DNA from: Tricholoma matsutake
Lineage: Eukaryota; Basidiomycota; Agaricomycetes; Agaricales; Tricholomataceae
DNA length: 64,000 nucleotides
Direction: 5' to 3'
NCBI GenBank assembly: GCA_026075535.2
Contig: AP026545.1
Location: 7,502,001-7,566,000, forward strand
Positions 34,919 through 47,100 of the stretch are shown here, one piece after another (the stretch's first letter is position 1; each line of letters starts with the position of its first letter). The notes below the pieces were generated by a model. It did not search any database. It was not told the DNA's origin and saw nothing but the letters and a program-made list of their open reading frames with translations. Both the position numbers and the translations under genes were made by a program.

Positions 34919-36569
34919 GGCAGAGGTCCACAACATCCGGAACATAAATCCGGTTGAAGTGGCAGAGAAGACCTGCCTCATCTTTAGTCCAGATGGGGTT
35001 GACAGGTGTCAGAAGATGTGCAGATGATAGTGGGTCAAGGGGTAAGGAGATGGGTGTGGATGTCATTGTGGAGTTTCTCAACATCCATGATTACTGCTTG
35101 TTGGAGGATAGGTGTTGCAAGGTAGGTGATGCAAAGAGAAGAGGTGAGTTGTTCCTGTGTGAATACAGGTCAGAAGTTGGTCAGGTTTATGGAGGCAAAG
35201 TCGCTATTTCCCCCTTTGCAGTAGATGTCCCAACATCTTGTGAGCACGTCTGGCTTGGCCCCTAATTTTCTGGGGTGGAAGCGGATAAGTGGGTGAGCAA
35301 TTTAGTGGTGCTGAAATACTCAAGATTTTTGTGGTCTGTGACTACATCGATTGAGTTTGCAGAACCCTAGAAATATTGCTGCCAATGTTTGAAGGCTTCA
35401 AAGATTGCCAGAAGTTCCTTATCATGTGTATCGTAGTTTAGTTCAGCGGGGTTAAAGGAGCAGGAATGGAAAGCAACCAGGTGAATTTCACCATCTGCAG
35501 TGTAAACTGAAAGGATAGCCACTAAGGCATAGTCAGAAGCATCAGTTTCAAGTACCATTTGAGAGTTGGGTATCCATTGAGTGAGGATGGGAGCATGGAT
35601 GAATTCTTGTTTAAGCTTTTCAAAAGCATCATGGCACTTCTTGTTGAAGTCCCAGGGTGTGGATTTCTGTGTCAAGTGGGTGAGTGGGATGACAATGTCT
35701 GAATAGCCATTAATAAAACAGCAGTAAAAATTGCAAAAGCCTAAGAAGGATTGAATATCCTAGGCTTGGACCAGTCGAGCACAGTTTTGACATTATCCTT
35801 GGACATCTGCAGCCCATCTGGTGAAAGGATGAAACCTAGATATTCAATGGAGTCTTTGTGGAACTCACATTTCTGAGGTGAAGCATAAAGTCCATTCTTC
35901 TGGAGTCTCCAAAGAACTTCCTTGATGTGATTTCCATGCTGCAATTTGTCATCAGAGTAGATCAGAATGTCGTCAAGGTAGACAATGACACAGACATCCA
36001 GCATGTTGCTGAAGATGTCATTCATAAACTGCTGGAAGGCTGTGGGTGCATTAGTGAGGCCGAATGGAACCACCAACCACTCGAAGGATCCATAGTGGGT
36101 GCAGAAAGTAGTTTTCCATTCATCACCATCCACAATGCAGACTAGGTGATAGGCATGCTGCAAGTCTATCTTGGTGAACAAGCAGGCTTTTTGGGGAGAG
36201 TTAAGCAGGTCAGAAATGAGCAGAAGTGGGTAGTGGTCCTTCTTCATCAGATGGTTAAGCCCCCCTATGTACTCAAGGAGAGTTGTGGGTCGGGGATCTT
36301 CCAGATTTGCAGAAGAATGTGGGGCATGAGTACACATGAGATTAGCACTGATTGATGGGGCTCCAGAGCTGATTTCTCAGAAAATGTTTGAAGGTCTGGA
36401 AGACAATCTGAATGTAGTGGCAGGTCAGGGGTCAGAAAGAGTGGATCACTGAATTGCAGAGATCCCAGGAATGGTGCTGGCACATTGGGAATTTCTGGTT
36501 GTGCACTGGTGGGTTTTGGTTGGGGTCATAAAGAAGGATGAGACAAGTGAAGTGTGAGTTCGTATATAC

Positions 36570-37293
36570 TGTTAAGAACTGATCCTGAAGTGCATGTCAG
36601 AATCTGGTCAGGCCTGGAGGGTGTCAATAGCGGGAGGTTGTTGGGTCGTAGTGGATTCTGCAGAGGGGAAATGGAAAGGACTTGGCTTCAGCTTATAAAA
36701 AGCTGTGCATCTGGTGTCCTAATTTCAAGACAAAGGTTTGGAGGTAGGAGTGGGAAGGTGCAGGTAGTGCAGGGAAGGAGTACAGAGGGACTTGGGTTAA
36801 GTTTGGATGAGACCAGAACTTTGGAGGGAGAACTAGAGGTTGAGTTGAATGAAGTTCAGACTCTTAGATGGCAGAGGTAGGAGTAGAACGAGATTGGATT
36901 GGCAAGTTTAAGTCAAGGCTTTATTGAGTCTATGTTGATATATGAACTGAGGAATACAAGTTGAAACTAACTAGGCTTAAATATGAAAGTACAAAATAAG
37001 AGTGGAACATCTCGGGAACTGCAGCAGTGTCTCAACTGGGTAGATAAATTACCTGGCAGAAGCCACACAGGAGTCCATAGTCAAATTTGCGAAAGAGATG
37101 GCGGCCTTGGGAAGGCAGCTGTGGGTGCTGTACAAGGTGGCCTGGTGCACAGCAGTGTGGGCAGTGCAAGGCAGCCAGAAATGAAGGTGGAATGGAGTCA
37201 GTGAATGTTGGGCTTCCTGGTGAGGGAGGAACAAAGTGTGGAAAAGGGTCGGAAGAGTGCAGGTTCTGATCAGGTGAGGAATGGTTCTTGACA
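36570..37293 (-). repeat. 5' LTR of gypsy F
   Basis: Begins TGTTAAGAACTGATCC and ends ...GGTTCTTGACA in plus orientation. The TSD copy follows at 37293-37297. The internal DNA next to it (minus strand) starts GTATATACGAACTCAC, with no obvious TGG-type primer binding site. Confidence 0.85.
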
Positions 37294-39570
37294 CTTGACA
37301 GCAATTGAAGAATCAATGATCACATTGTGTCATGCAAAATGTTGGATTGTTCAACTTAGTGAACAAGGTTCTGACCTCACTTTTCCACAGAATCAATGGG
37401 GATTCCATGGCAATATCATTATTTATTCACAACAGTCTCAAAAAATCACTACAATGCTTCCACCCTCCATTGAAGAAGTAGTTTCCCCTATCTTTGTTGG
37501 ATTTTCTCCTCCCTCTGCTGAATGGCTTTGTGATAAAGCAAAGCCTTCAGCAGTCCATGCTGATAAGGTGCGACGAGCATTGCTATGGTTAAAAGAGCAT
37601 AATCCATTGTATTCTGACATTAAAATTGATCACGACATGCTTAACAGCTTACCAGAAAATGGCATATTGCCTTTTCATGTTGAACATGTCTTACCGAATG
37701 TGAATGAAGATGTTTTGACTTCTTATTATGATGCTACCCAACTTTCCAGTAAAAATCAATCATCAATTCCTCATGATGCTGAAATCACTTTTCACAAACT
37801 AGTAATTTCAGATGTGGATGGCCACACATCCTCAAATGAGTTATGAGAGGCAGCTATAAGGCATGTCCAAAAGAAAAAAGGAGGGTATCTAAAGCTTCCA
37901 CATGATCCTACATCTGAAAATGAGTTTGTAAACCCAAACTTATTTCCAAGGATATATCCCACTTTATTTCCTTTTGGACTTTGGGGCTTTGAAGATCAAA
38001 CCTGAAAACAGCCCATATCTTTCAAATGACATGTAAAGCACCTGTTGAACCTTATGGATCATCGTTTTTAAGAACATCCTTTGTTTATGTTCACTGCATT
38101 CAATATTCTCCAGAGATGAACACTGTTGTTACACACCAGTTTAAAAACCAAGTGTAACAATTTTGCATCAGTTGCAAATATATTTGTCACAGCTTCTCTG
38201 GATACAATCCATTGAGTTTTAGAAAGAGTCATTTGAGGAAATCTGAAAACAGCACACAATGATGAAGAGCATTGAGTGTTACAGTTGATGCAAGAAGTGT
38301 GAGTGATCAACAAGAATGTTCCAGGCTCACCAGCTGCTTGAGTCAAAATGCATAATGAGATCTGCTCCATGATAACACAGTTTGGAATGCCAGTTTTTCT
38401 CTTGACAATCAATCCTGCCGACGTTTACAATCCCCTTGTCAAAAATTTAGCTGGTTCTGAAATTGATATTGATCACCTATTGCCAGAGCAGGTTCCAAAT
38501 TACTGGGAGCAAGTGCTCCTTGTCACTTGAAACCTTGTTGTAGCTGCCAAGCTTTTCAATATTTACATGAAGGCATTCATCTGCACATTACTTGGTCATG
38601 ATCTCCACCACAAAAACTCAGAAGGTGGTGTTTTCAGACCTGTGAAGGGCTATTATGGGTGTGTTGAAGAGGAACTTTGCATTGTCATATGCTTCTTTGG
38701 TTGGAAGGAGGACTGAATCCTGATGAAATCAAGCACTGTGTTCTTGAAGATGAAAGTTTCAAAACTCAGCTGTTGAATTTTATGGAGGATTTGATTTCAA
38801 TGAGTGTACCTGATGACCCTGATCCAATGTTGGCTGTTCCAAGCTCTATTCATCATTCTTGCTCTGCTCAAGATATGAACCCAAGGACCAAATGATAAGC
38901 CTTCATCATTAGAGCAGCAAAAAGACCTTCATTATCTTGCAGAACAGTGTCAACATCATGCTCACAAAGACACGTGTTATAAATATTGCAAAGGTCCTTC
39001 AGATAAAAAGGAATGTCAGTTCGATCTTGATAAAACCAATTTTCTTGCAGAAAGTATTGTAGACTTAGAAACAGGTGAAATTGATCTGAAATGTCTAGAT
39101 GGAATGGTGAATAATTTTAATAAGACAATCCTTGCTACCATCCAATGTAATATGGACATTAAATTTGTTGGCTCTGGAGAATCTGCAAAGGCAATTCTTT
39201 ATTATATTACAGACTATATCTCAAAAGCACAATTGAAAGCTCACATCACATATGCAGTGTTGGAGCTTGCAATCTGAAAATTGGGTGAATATAATCTGAT
39301 GGAAGATGTTTTCATTGTTCATGCAAAACAAGTACTGCAAAAATATGCCCATGTGATGATTAATTGTCAGCTCAACAGGTTGCTTCTTACTTATCTGATT
39401 ATGAGGATCATTTTGCAAGCCATCAGTTTAATCACCTATTTTGGACTAACTGATGCACTCCAGGAAGTTTTTGGGAAAGTCCATACTATGGTGGGCAGTG
39501 ACACAAACACCAATGAGCCTACTACAATGAATCCCATTCCATCTAGCAATGAGAAGAGCAATGCCTGGTA
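37293..39570 (+). pseudogene. Helitron protein, Rep (HUH) region (second half, after gypsy F)
   Basis: Continues the protein broken at 26972. It shows AIEESMITLCHAKCWIVQL, HGNIIIYSQQSQ, LPPSIEEVVSPIFVGF and HNPLYSDIKID (to 37846), then Helitron-like domain segments: FGMPVFLLTINPADVYNPL (38388), the HUH motif HCHMLLWLEGGLNPDEI (38676; a short deletion just upstream shifts the frame), LDGMVNNFNKT, GSGESAKAILYYITDYISK and QQVASYLSDYEDHFASHQF. The C-terminal helicase and a Helitron 3' hairpin were not found. Multiple stops; not functional. Confidence 0.85.
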
Positions 39571-40469
39571 GTACTGGTATTGGATCACCAGTGTCTGGTA
39601 GTGCTGCAATTCAACCTTGTCTTTCATGTCATTGCTAAGAACAGCTACCTGCTGTACAATAGAGTGTCCTGACTGTGATACACAGTTTGAGAATGAAGTA
39701 GAATCAGTTGCTTGCAATGGACCAGGCTGTGGGCAAGTGGTATGTTGCTCACCCCCAAATTCTGTGTCAAGTCTATGCTAATGAAAGAATGCTGACTAGT
39801 GTCACTTGGCTTGTTGAGGATTACTTGAGAAACCACACAGTGGCTGGTTTTGTGATGAAGTATGTCAGGAAAGTGCAGGGTTTAGAGTGAGAAAGAAGCA
39901 TAAACATGATGTGTATTGATATACCATATAATAAAACTGGTCAAGGACTGCCTTGCCTTTTATGGTGGGGGGGGGGGGACTCTTATCTGAGTTTGACAAC
40001 ATATAGTCATTTATTCTGGTGCCAAGTACCCCTTGGGTAGCCCAGCCCACCCAATGTATACCACCTGTAGATATCATGTAAGCAATAGATAACCAACTGA
40101 TAAGAGGGATCAAGCTCAGCACAATGGCACACATCAACATGCATCAATGTGATGAGCAACTTGGCTACCTCTGATGTTGCCATCAATGTTGCTGCACTCC
40201 ATCATCCCTGATGACAAGCACAGTATTCTACTCATTCCTCCACATCTTCCTTCACTTTTTTTGGTAGATAAGTGTATAGCATCAGTAAGCTTCTAGAGGT
40301 TTCTCAAACTCAAAAATGTTGAAAAACATCAGAAAACCTTGGAAACTTGAATACCTGGAAACTTAAGTCACTGTTTCTCAAAACCTCACTAGCAAGCATT
40401 ATCTGGAAACCTCTGAAACTCTATGAAACCTCTAGAAACCTCAAAAGTACAGTCAAGAAATTGATTTGT
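39571..40469. other. Spacer, no gene seen
   Basis: Has a run of 13 G near 39967-39979 and, at 40290-40450, a degenerate AGAAACCTC-type short repeat. A frame at 39708-39890 is not recognised. Confidence 0.35.
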
Positions 40470-40701
40470 TGCATTCGAAATTGCATATGACCAAAGTCAG
40501 TGACTTGAATGCGATGTGGTGCAGCAGTGTGCTGTTGGTGGAATTCCTTGACTAATCAAGGGGCATTCACATCGGACTCCTCAACCCATGAGTTCTCCTC
40601 ATACCCATAACCCTTCTAGTGCACCAAATACTGGAGTTTTCCTTGACACAACCAGCTGTCTAAGATCAACTCAACTTCGTACTGGGGTTCTCCCTCAATG
40701 T
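40470..40701 (-). pseudogene. Chromodomain fragment of the gypsy A/B family
   Basis: Minus-strand match to the end of gypsy B pol (61905-62125): the chromodomain and tail, decayed at CG sites. It stops at 40701, where LINE J begins. Confidence 0.75.
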
Positions 40702-41561
40702 AACCATGTAGTGCACAAGTGTATTATCCATAGGGACATCTGTGCAAGGTGCAGAGAGAACCACAGGACCAATGACTGTAGCACATTGACTTTACTATGC
40801 AACCCATGTGGTATGCACGGACATGCAAGTAATGACTGGACATGTCCTACCTTCCTCAGAAAATGCATCGAACAGGATGAGAAGAACCTGGAGAATCTGC
40901 TCCCCTTCTTCCCTTCCACAGAGACCTGGACATGGGAGGCCATTTGGTGGCCAAAAATTCACAATCCCAGTAGGACTAGCAGACTTTGTGCACTCAGACG
41001 GGGTGGCAGGACGCAGCAAACTCAACTCGCCTTTCAGCCAAGACATGTAGCACCAAATGGGTGGGAACTTGAGTGCCACTCTTGGGACAGGCAAGAACCT
41101 GATGCAAACAATGAATACTGAGCTGAAGAGGGTGATAAAGTTAAGAATTCATTTATCTAAATAAATCAGTCACCACCCACCTGGAGCTCATCAATGACTC
41201 ACTGGTGGTGCACTGGGACATCATACTAATACAGGAACCATACTGTTTTCAGCAGCAAAACTGCTTCATATCAGTAACCCCCACCTCACAGGGGGCATTG
41301 GACTTGCTGGTGCAAACTGCAATTTGGGTAAACTCAGCTCTGTGCATCAACAACTGGAAAATCCTAGACATACCCAACATGAATGACATAGCAGCAATTG
41401 AAATAAACAGCATTTATGGCAGACTGCAAGTCTTCAGCATCTACAATGCATGCAAGAACTCGCACTCATTGACAACACTAAGGAGGTACATGCATGACAA
41501 TTGGAATGGACCCCAAGGGCTTCAGAACTGTCATATACTGTGGGGAGGGGACCTCAACTGA
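40702..41561 (+). pseudogene. LINE J: ORF1 zinc knuckles and start of ORF2 endonuclease
   Basis: Two CCHC-like knuckles (CARCRENHRTNDC and CNPCGMHGHASNDWTC, about 40745-40855) mark the end of a LINE ORF1. Then come NLENLLPFFPSTETWTW and, from about 41165, the ORF2 start with apurinic-endonuclease signatures HWDIILIQEPY, QVFSIYNACKNS and ILWGGDLN. The frame ends where the TSD of hAT-like element 7 begins (41554). The expected continuation is found beyond that element but inverted (49515-49213). Confidence 0.75.
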
Positions 41562-42547
41562 TAGTGTTTGAAAGTCGAGTCTATTGGACCAAAAAAAGAC
41601 CATGGACTGAACCAAACTGGACTGATGGCAACTGGACCATTGGTTGTGGTTGCCCTAACATTTTCAGAAGTCCAGTTCACAGTTCATCAATGATAGGGCA
41701 TCTCAATGGACTGCCCAAAGACTGACCACAACCGGTTGTGGACTGGACTTTGGTTGCATCAGGCTTGTGAGGTATAAATATATGAATAAATGCTAAATAC
41801 TTTTTGTAATAGTATACTTTACAGACTGAGATAAATACTATTATATTACTACTGTTATTTATGGGCAAGAGGGCCCAAAGTATCAGTCATTTTGTGGCAG
41901 CACATGGACCATTTGGTCGTGCTTGTGCTCACAAAAAAAAAAGTGGCACCATTTGACAGATGACTCCCATGACTCTCCACCATATTGCATTCAATGAAAA
42001 CCACCACCTCAACTACCCTCACCCCCCCAAAACCCCCATTATACAGCAATAATATGTGTTTGACATATTTGACATGGTAAGTGCCTTTTCATTTTGTCAT
42101 TTTGTCATTTTAATACTAACAACATGTTTTGTTTTATAGATTTGCAGTCTCTTACTACCAAATGACAGGCAACAGACAACAAACAACAATGACCATCAAA
42201 CAACAACATCAACAACAACAATGGACCTCCCAACTCCCTCCCATCCACCACAATTACCTGTGGCTGCAAACGTGTCACGTCATGCGTATTCTATGCATTC
42301 AACAACTGAAGCCCATGGCTCCAACACATAATAAGTAAGTCATATTTCATTCTTTCATTATTCTTTTTACTAACATTGTTGTTTTCTTTTCTTATAGGTT
42401 TAAACTAATGTGAGAACAGACCAGCCCCACAAATGACTCAACACCAATGTCCAGCCTCATGAGCCATTGCTTGTGGGGTGATCATTGGTACTATTCTCTG
42501 CGATGACAGAGACAACAACAACAATAGTGATGGTGATGGCAACAAAG

Positions 42548-42913
42548 TGTAAGGGGACTAGGGGGGTGCCCTGTGTGTTTTTCCTATTTTTTATGTTCGT
42601 CCCATATTTTTCCCCACCTCATTTCCTTCTATTCTTCATTTTCTATGATTATTCCGGATTTTATTACTAATTTTCCCTTGCTATCATGTTTGTATATGTT
42701 GACACTTTTATATTTAGAGGCGGAGTACCCCTTCCGACACATACCTCTTGGTATGATGTCAGTCGGCGGCCTTGATCCGCCTATCTCCACCTTTTTCTAT
42801 TTTTAGGTTATATTTGATTTTTGGCATCTTCACATATACTGGGCATCAGCAAGGGGATCCTTAGAGTTTTCTCTTCAGATTTCCCTTTGCTAGAGGCTCA
42901 GGTTGCCCTTATA
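42548..42913 (+). repeat. 5' LTR of gypsy A (short form)
   Basis: Starts TGTAAGGGGACTAG and ends TTGCCCTTATA. Contains TTTATATTTAGAGG as a possible TATA region. It lacks the 60 bp present in the gypsy B LTR. The internal region begins GTAGAAAACTC; no standard TGG primer site is seen. Confidence 0.9.
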
Positions 42914-43079
42914 GTAGAAAACTCTCCCCTAAGGCCCGAAAATCGTGAACGCACTGCCCAAAATAGGCAGGTACGGACTGGACGACACTTCCCAAAGCTC
43001 CACAGAGTCCCTACACACCGTTCCAGATACTCTCGCCTTTATCACGCCGCCATTTTCGCCAAACGCGCTCCCTAGCGAC

Positions 43080-44198
43080 ATGGACGCATCAGAACGCTTC
43101 GATGCGCTTGAAAGCGACGTTTCCGGAATGCGCGCGCAAATCGACTCGCTTAAATCTACGATTGAAAACTTCGTTAGGACCCTCCAGGCTAACCCTACGA
43201 CTAATAGTTCCCCCTTCATGACTCCAAGCGCACCCAACAATGACGTTTTGCCAAACACATCCACTAAGGAACGTGCCCAGATCAAACCGTCCCCCCCCGC
43301 CAAATTTAATGGTGCACGTGCGCAGGGACGTGCATTCCTTAATTCCTGTGAGTTATATATTAGTCTCCAGTCGCATCAATTCGTCGATGAGGCTGCAAAA
43401 ATTTATTGGGCCTTCACATACATGAAATCTGAATGCACCTATCTCTATGTGGACCGTATCCTACGTCAAACTAAAGAACTCGGTTCTCTACCTTTCTCCA
43501 CTTGGGGTGACTTTCGAGCTGAGTTCATACGCCACTTCTGCCCCCTCAATGAACGCCACCGAGCAGTGACATGACTTGAGTCATCCACTTACCACCAGGG
43601 ACGTCGATCCGTGGACGACTATATCGATGAGTTCAAGGATTTGGTGGACATGGCAGGGTATGGGAGTGGGTTACCAGTGGTGGTGAAGTTCCGACGGGGG
43701 CTCAACCGAGAAATTCAGGACCAGATTGCACAGATGTTGGAAGGGCACCCAGCGGACGATGATATCCTTGCTTGGTATGAAGCTGCTTCACTCTGTGACG
43801 AGAACCGACTCACAAATGTGGCGTTTAATGCTGCATTCCATGCTCCAACTACCACTCATACACCCTACACCTTCAATTGAACCCTCCCCCACCCTAACCC
43901 CATTCCTGCTCGTCAAACTCCCACACCAGCCATCAATGTCCCAGTACCAATGGATGTTGATGCAGCCCGCAGCCGTGCACGTAAGTTGGATCTCTGCTAC
44001 CATTGTGGGGAACCTGGACACAGGGCTGGAGCGTGTCCCCATCGTCAGGATATCCGCATGCTCACCCCCAAGGGACGAGACGAACTCCTGCAAGATTTGT
44101 TGGCACTTGTAGATGTTGAGGAAGCGAAGGATCAAGTTGCAGAGGAGGTTAAGCTGGAAGTTGTAGAGGAGCAGGATTTTCCTATTCGCAGCAAGTGA
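43080..44198 (+). pseudogene. Gypsy A Gag (capsid and zinc knuckle)
   Basis: The first in-frame ATG at 43080 starts MDASERFDALESDV, a predicted N-terminal coiled coil. The open frame extends to a GTG at 42945, which may be a lost upstream start. The capsid-like region (LPFSTWGDFRAEFIRHF, SVDDYIDEFKDLVDMAGY) is followed by one CCHC knuckle, CYHCGEPGHRAGAC (about 43998). Two in-frame TGA (43572, 43878) stand where CGA is expected. The TGA at 44196-44198 is the true end; pol overlaps it in the -1 frame. Gag packages the element RNA into virus-like particles. Confidence 0.85.
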
Positions 44199-47100
44199 AT
44201 TGTACGCCCTCACTGCCTGTCCATAACTGCTTTGAAGTCTTGTCAGTTGAATCCCCGGAGAATGAATCCATTTCTGTGACTGCTCCCCTCTCTGACCCTT
44301 CGAAGTTGGCTAAAGACGTACCTGCTCTCCCCATCTCTCCTTCTACTCCACGTCCCAAAATTAAATCATGGGAGCGTAAACTACCACGCAAGTATATTGT
44401 GGCATCCACTCCCTCTGCATATTCCTTAAACCTAGCCATCGAACTGCAGACGACCGACACTGGACAGATACTCGGTGTCTCTGCGCTCCTGGACTCTGGT
44501 GCGACTGGTCTCTTCATCGATTCCCATCTGGTACAACAACATTGTCTAAATACTCGCTCACTCTCACGTCCAATACCTGTATATAACGTGGATGGATCCC
44601 CAAATGAAGCTGGTGCCATCCGAGAGGTTGCAGACCTGGTTCTCCGTTACAAAGATCATAGTGAGCGTGCCCTTTTTGCTGTCACTCAATTAGGAAAGCA
44701 AAAGGCAATTTTGGGATATCCATGGCTTCGAGACCATAACCCAGAGGTCGACTGGCACACCGGGGAGGTTACCATGAGCCGATGTCCATCCCGCTGTCAG
44801 ACATGTTTCACAGAAGCCAGGCAAGAACGTCGTGGACAGAAGGCGGCAATACGACGAACTCAGAAGTGTCGTGCTGGACCCCTGCCTATACCTGAAGTGG
44901 AATTGGAAGGGGTTCCTGATCTAATGCCGGACTCGGATGATGATGATGAGGACCCAGAGGAAGTGGAGGAGGGTGATCGGATCTTCTACACTGCGATTTG
45001 CTCATCGCATGAGGTGTGTGCCACATCGAACATATCCCAATGCCTTGCCGAGGCCTTCCACAAAAACAACGCTGCTAAATCCTCTACTAACTCCTTACTC
45101 CCTCATCTCCATGAGTTTGAAGACGTGTTCTCCAAGGAGTCATTCGACTCTCTTCCTGCGCGTAAGCCATGGGATCACGCGATCGAACTCACCCCCAGCG
45201 CAACCCCTTCATCCTGCAAGGTCTATCCTCTCTCTCCGGAGGAACAACGGCAGCTTGACCAGTTCATCGACGAGCACCTGGCCTCTGGACGTATTCGACC
45301 ATCAAAGTTACCCATGGCCTCTCCCTTTTTCTTTGTCAAGAAGAAGGATGGCTCACTTTGACCGGTTCAAGACTACAGAAGACTCAACAACATCACGGTC
45401 AAAAATTGCTACCCACTACCCCTCATCTCTGAACTCGTAAACCAGCTCCATGGAGCCCGATACTTCACCAAGCTCGATGTCCGTTGGGGCTATAATAATG
45501 TGATGATAAAGGAGGGAGATGAGTGGAAGGCAGCCTTTCGTACCAACCGTGGTCTTTTTGAACTGCTTGTCATGTTCTTTGGCCTTACTAATAGCCCTGC
45601 CACCTTTCAGACCATGATGAACGACATCTTCCATGACCTCATCCTTGAAGGCGTTGTCTGCATCTATCTCGACGACATCCTCATCTTCACTCGCACGGTT
45701 GAAGAGCACCGTCGCATCACGCGCCTCATCCTAGAGCGACTTCGACGGTACAAACTCTACCTTCGTCAGGACAAATGCGAGTTCGAAAGGACCAAGATCG
45801 AGTACCTCGGCCTGATTATCTCGGAGGGTCAAGTGGAGATGGATCCTATCAAGGTAAACGGGGTCACAGCTTGGCCGACGCCCACAAACAAGAAGGAGGT
45901 GCAGTCTTTCCTGGGCTTCATCAATTTTTATCGGTGTTTTATCAAGGATTTCTCACATCAGGCACGACCGCTGTTCAACTTGACAGGAAAGGAGGCATGG
46001 AGGTGGGATAATGCACAACAGGAGGCATTCGAAAAGCTTAAGGAGATGGTCACTTCCGCTCCGATCCTTACCTTTGCTGACGATTCGCATCCTTTTCGTG
46101 TAGAAGCCGACAGTTCTGACTTTGCGACGGGCGCTGTGTTGTCTCAGCAGTCTCCGGAGGACCAGAAGTGGCATCCTGTTGCGTTCTACTCCAAAAGCCT
46201 TAGTGCTGTAGAGAGAAACTACGAGATCCATGACAAGGAGATGTTGGTGATAATGCGTGCGCTTGAGGAGTGGCGACACTTCCTCGAGGGTGCCCAACAC
46301 AAGGTGGAAATTTGGACGGATCACAAGAACCTCGAGTACTTCATGATGGCCAAGAAATTGAACCGTTGTCAAGCTCGTTGGTCCCTGTATCTATCTAGAT
46401 TCGACTTCTCCTTGCACCACCGTCTGGGTCACAGCATGGGGAAGACCGATGCCCTATCCCGACGTGCAGACCATGGGGATGGCAGCGGTGACAACCAAAA
46501 CATTGTGCTGTTGCAGCCAGACCTGTTCACCATTCGGGCACTGGAAGGCATCACACCCCAGGGCGAGGAGCAGGATATTCTACGTGACATTCGTCACGCA
46601 AACCGTAGCGGTTTACATGAGGATGTTGTCGCCCAAGCTGTTAAAGAACTGAGGAAGGGATCGACCCTTTTCTTACGTGCGGCAGAGTGGGCTGAAAAGG
46701 AGGACTTGTTGTATTTCAGGGATCGCATCTATGTTCCCAATGACCCAGACCTTCGCTGGCGCATCATATCCCAACACCATGACTCACAGATTGCTGGCCA
46801 CCCCGGACGCTGGAAGACCTTGGAGCTCACCTCACGGAACTATTGGTGGCCACAAATGTCATGGCTCATTGGTCAGTATTGTCGCACTTGTGACCTTTGC
46901 TTACGCACCAAGGTCCCTCGTTGCAAGCCTATTGGTGAGCTACACCCTCTTCCTGTTCCAGAGAGTCGTTGGGATGTCGTCAGCGTCGACTTTGTGGTGG
47001 AATTGCCAGAGTCAAACGGGTTTGATGCGGTGATGTGCACAGTTGACTCAGTGGGAAAACGCGCTCACTTCATTCCCACTCACACCACTGTCAGTGCCCT

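Larger units (their letters stand above)
28924..36340 (-). pseudogene. Gypsy F pol: RT, RNase H, integrase, chromodomain (interrupted)
   Basis: Segments in coding order: RT 36337-35741 (KKDHYPLLLISDLL, FTKIDLQHAYH, active site YLDDILIY); RNase H 35675 to about 35200 ([27 protein letters not shown], with a small deletion after LLTH); integrase zinc domain 35084-34927 and 33331-33165 (IYVPDVVDL, HDHILSGHFG, CKSCMTCKRSK); integrase core 30783-30659 and 29790 downward (SMDFIEQLP, CDRGSEF, GDGQTEQLNQ); chromodomain near 29100-28990 (LYLVQWEGYQG), stop at 28924-28926. Each insertion falls inside a codon run that closes up when the insertion and one TSD are removed. Gag and protease are absent. Most stops are TGA in place of CGA. 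Confidence 0.85.
26973..37293 (-). mobile_element. Gypsy F: chromovirus with about 725-bp LTRs, inserted in the Helitron and holding three further direct insertions
   Basis: LTRs lie at 26973-27700 and 36570-37293. The TSD is ACTTG (26968-26972 and 37293-37297), or CTTG if the right LTR is ended at the canonical CA. Transcription is on the minus strand. The pol path runs through RT, RNase H, integrase and chromodomain, broken by hAT-like elements at 33332 and 29799 and by a LINE at 30800. Without the insertions about 4 kb of internal DNA remains, and gag and protease are missing. An extra gene sits antisense between pol and the 3' LTR. The LTRs differ mostly at former CG sites, indicating an old insertion. 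Confidence 0.85.
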
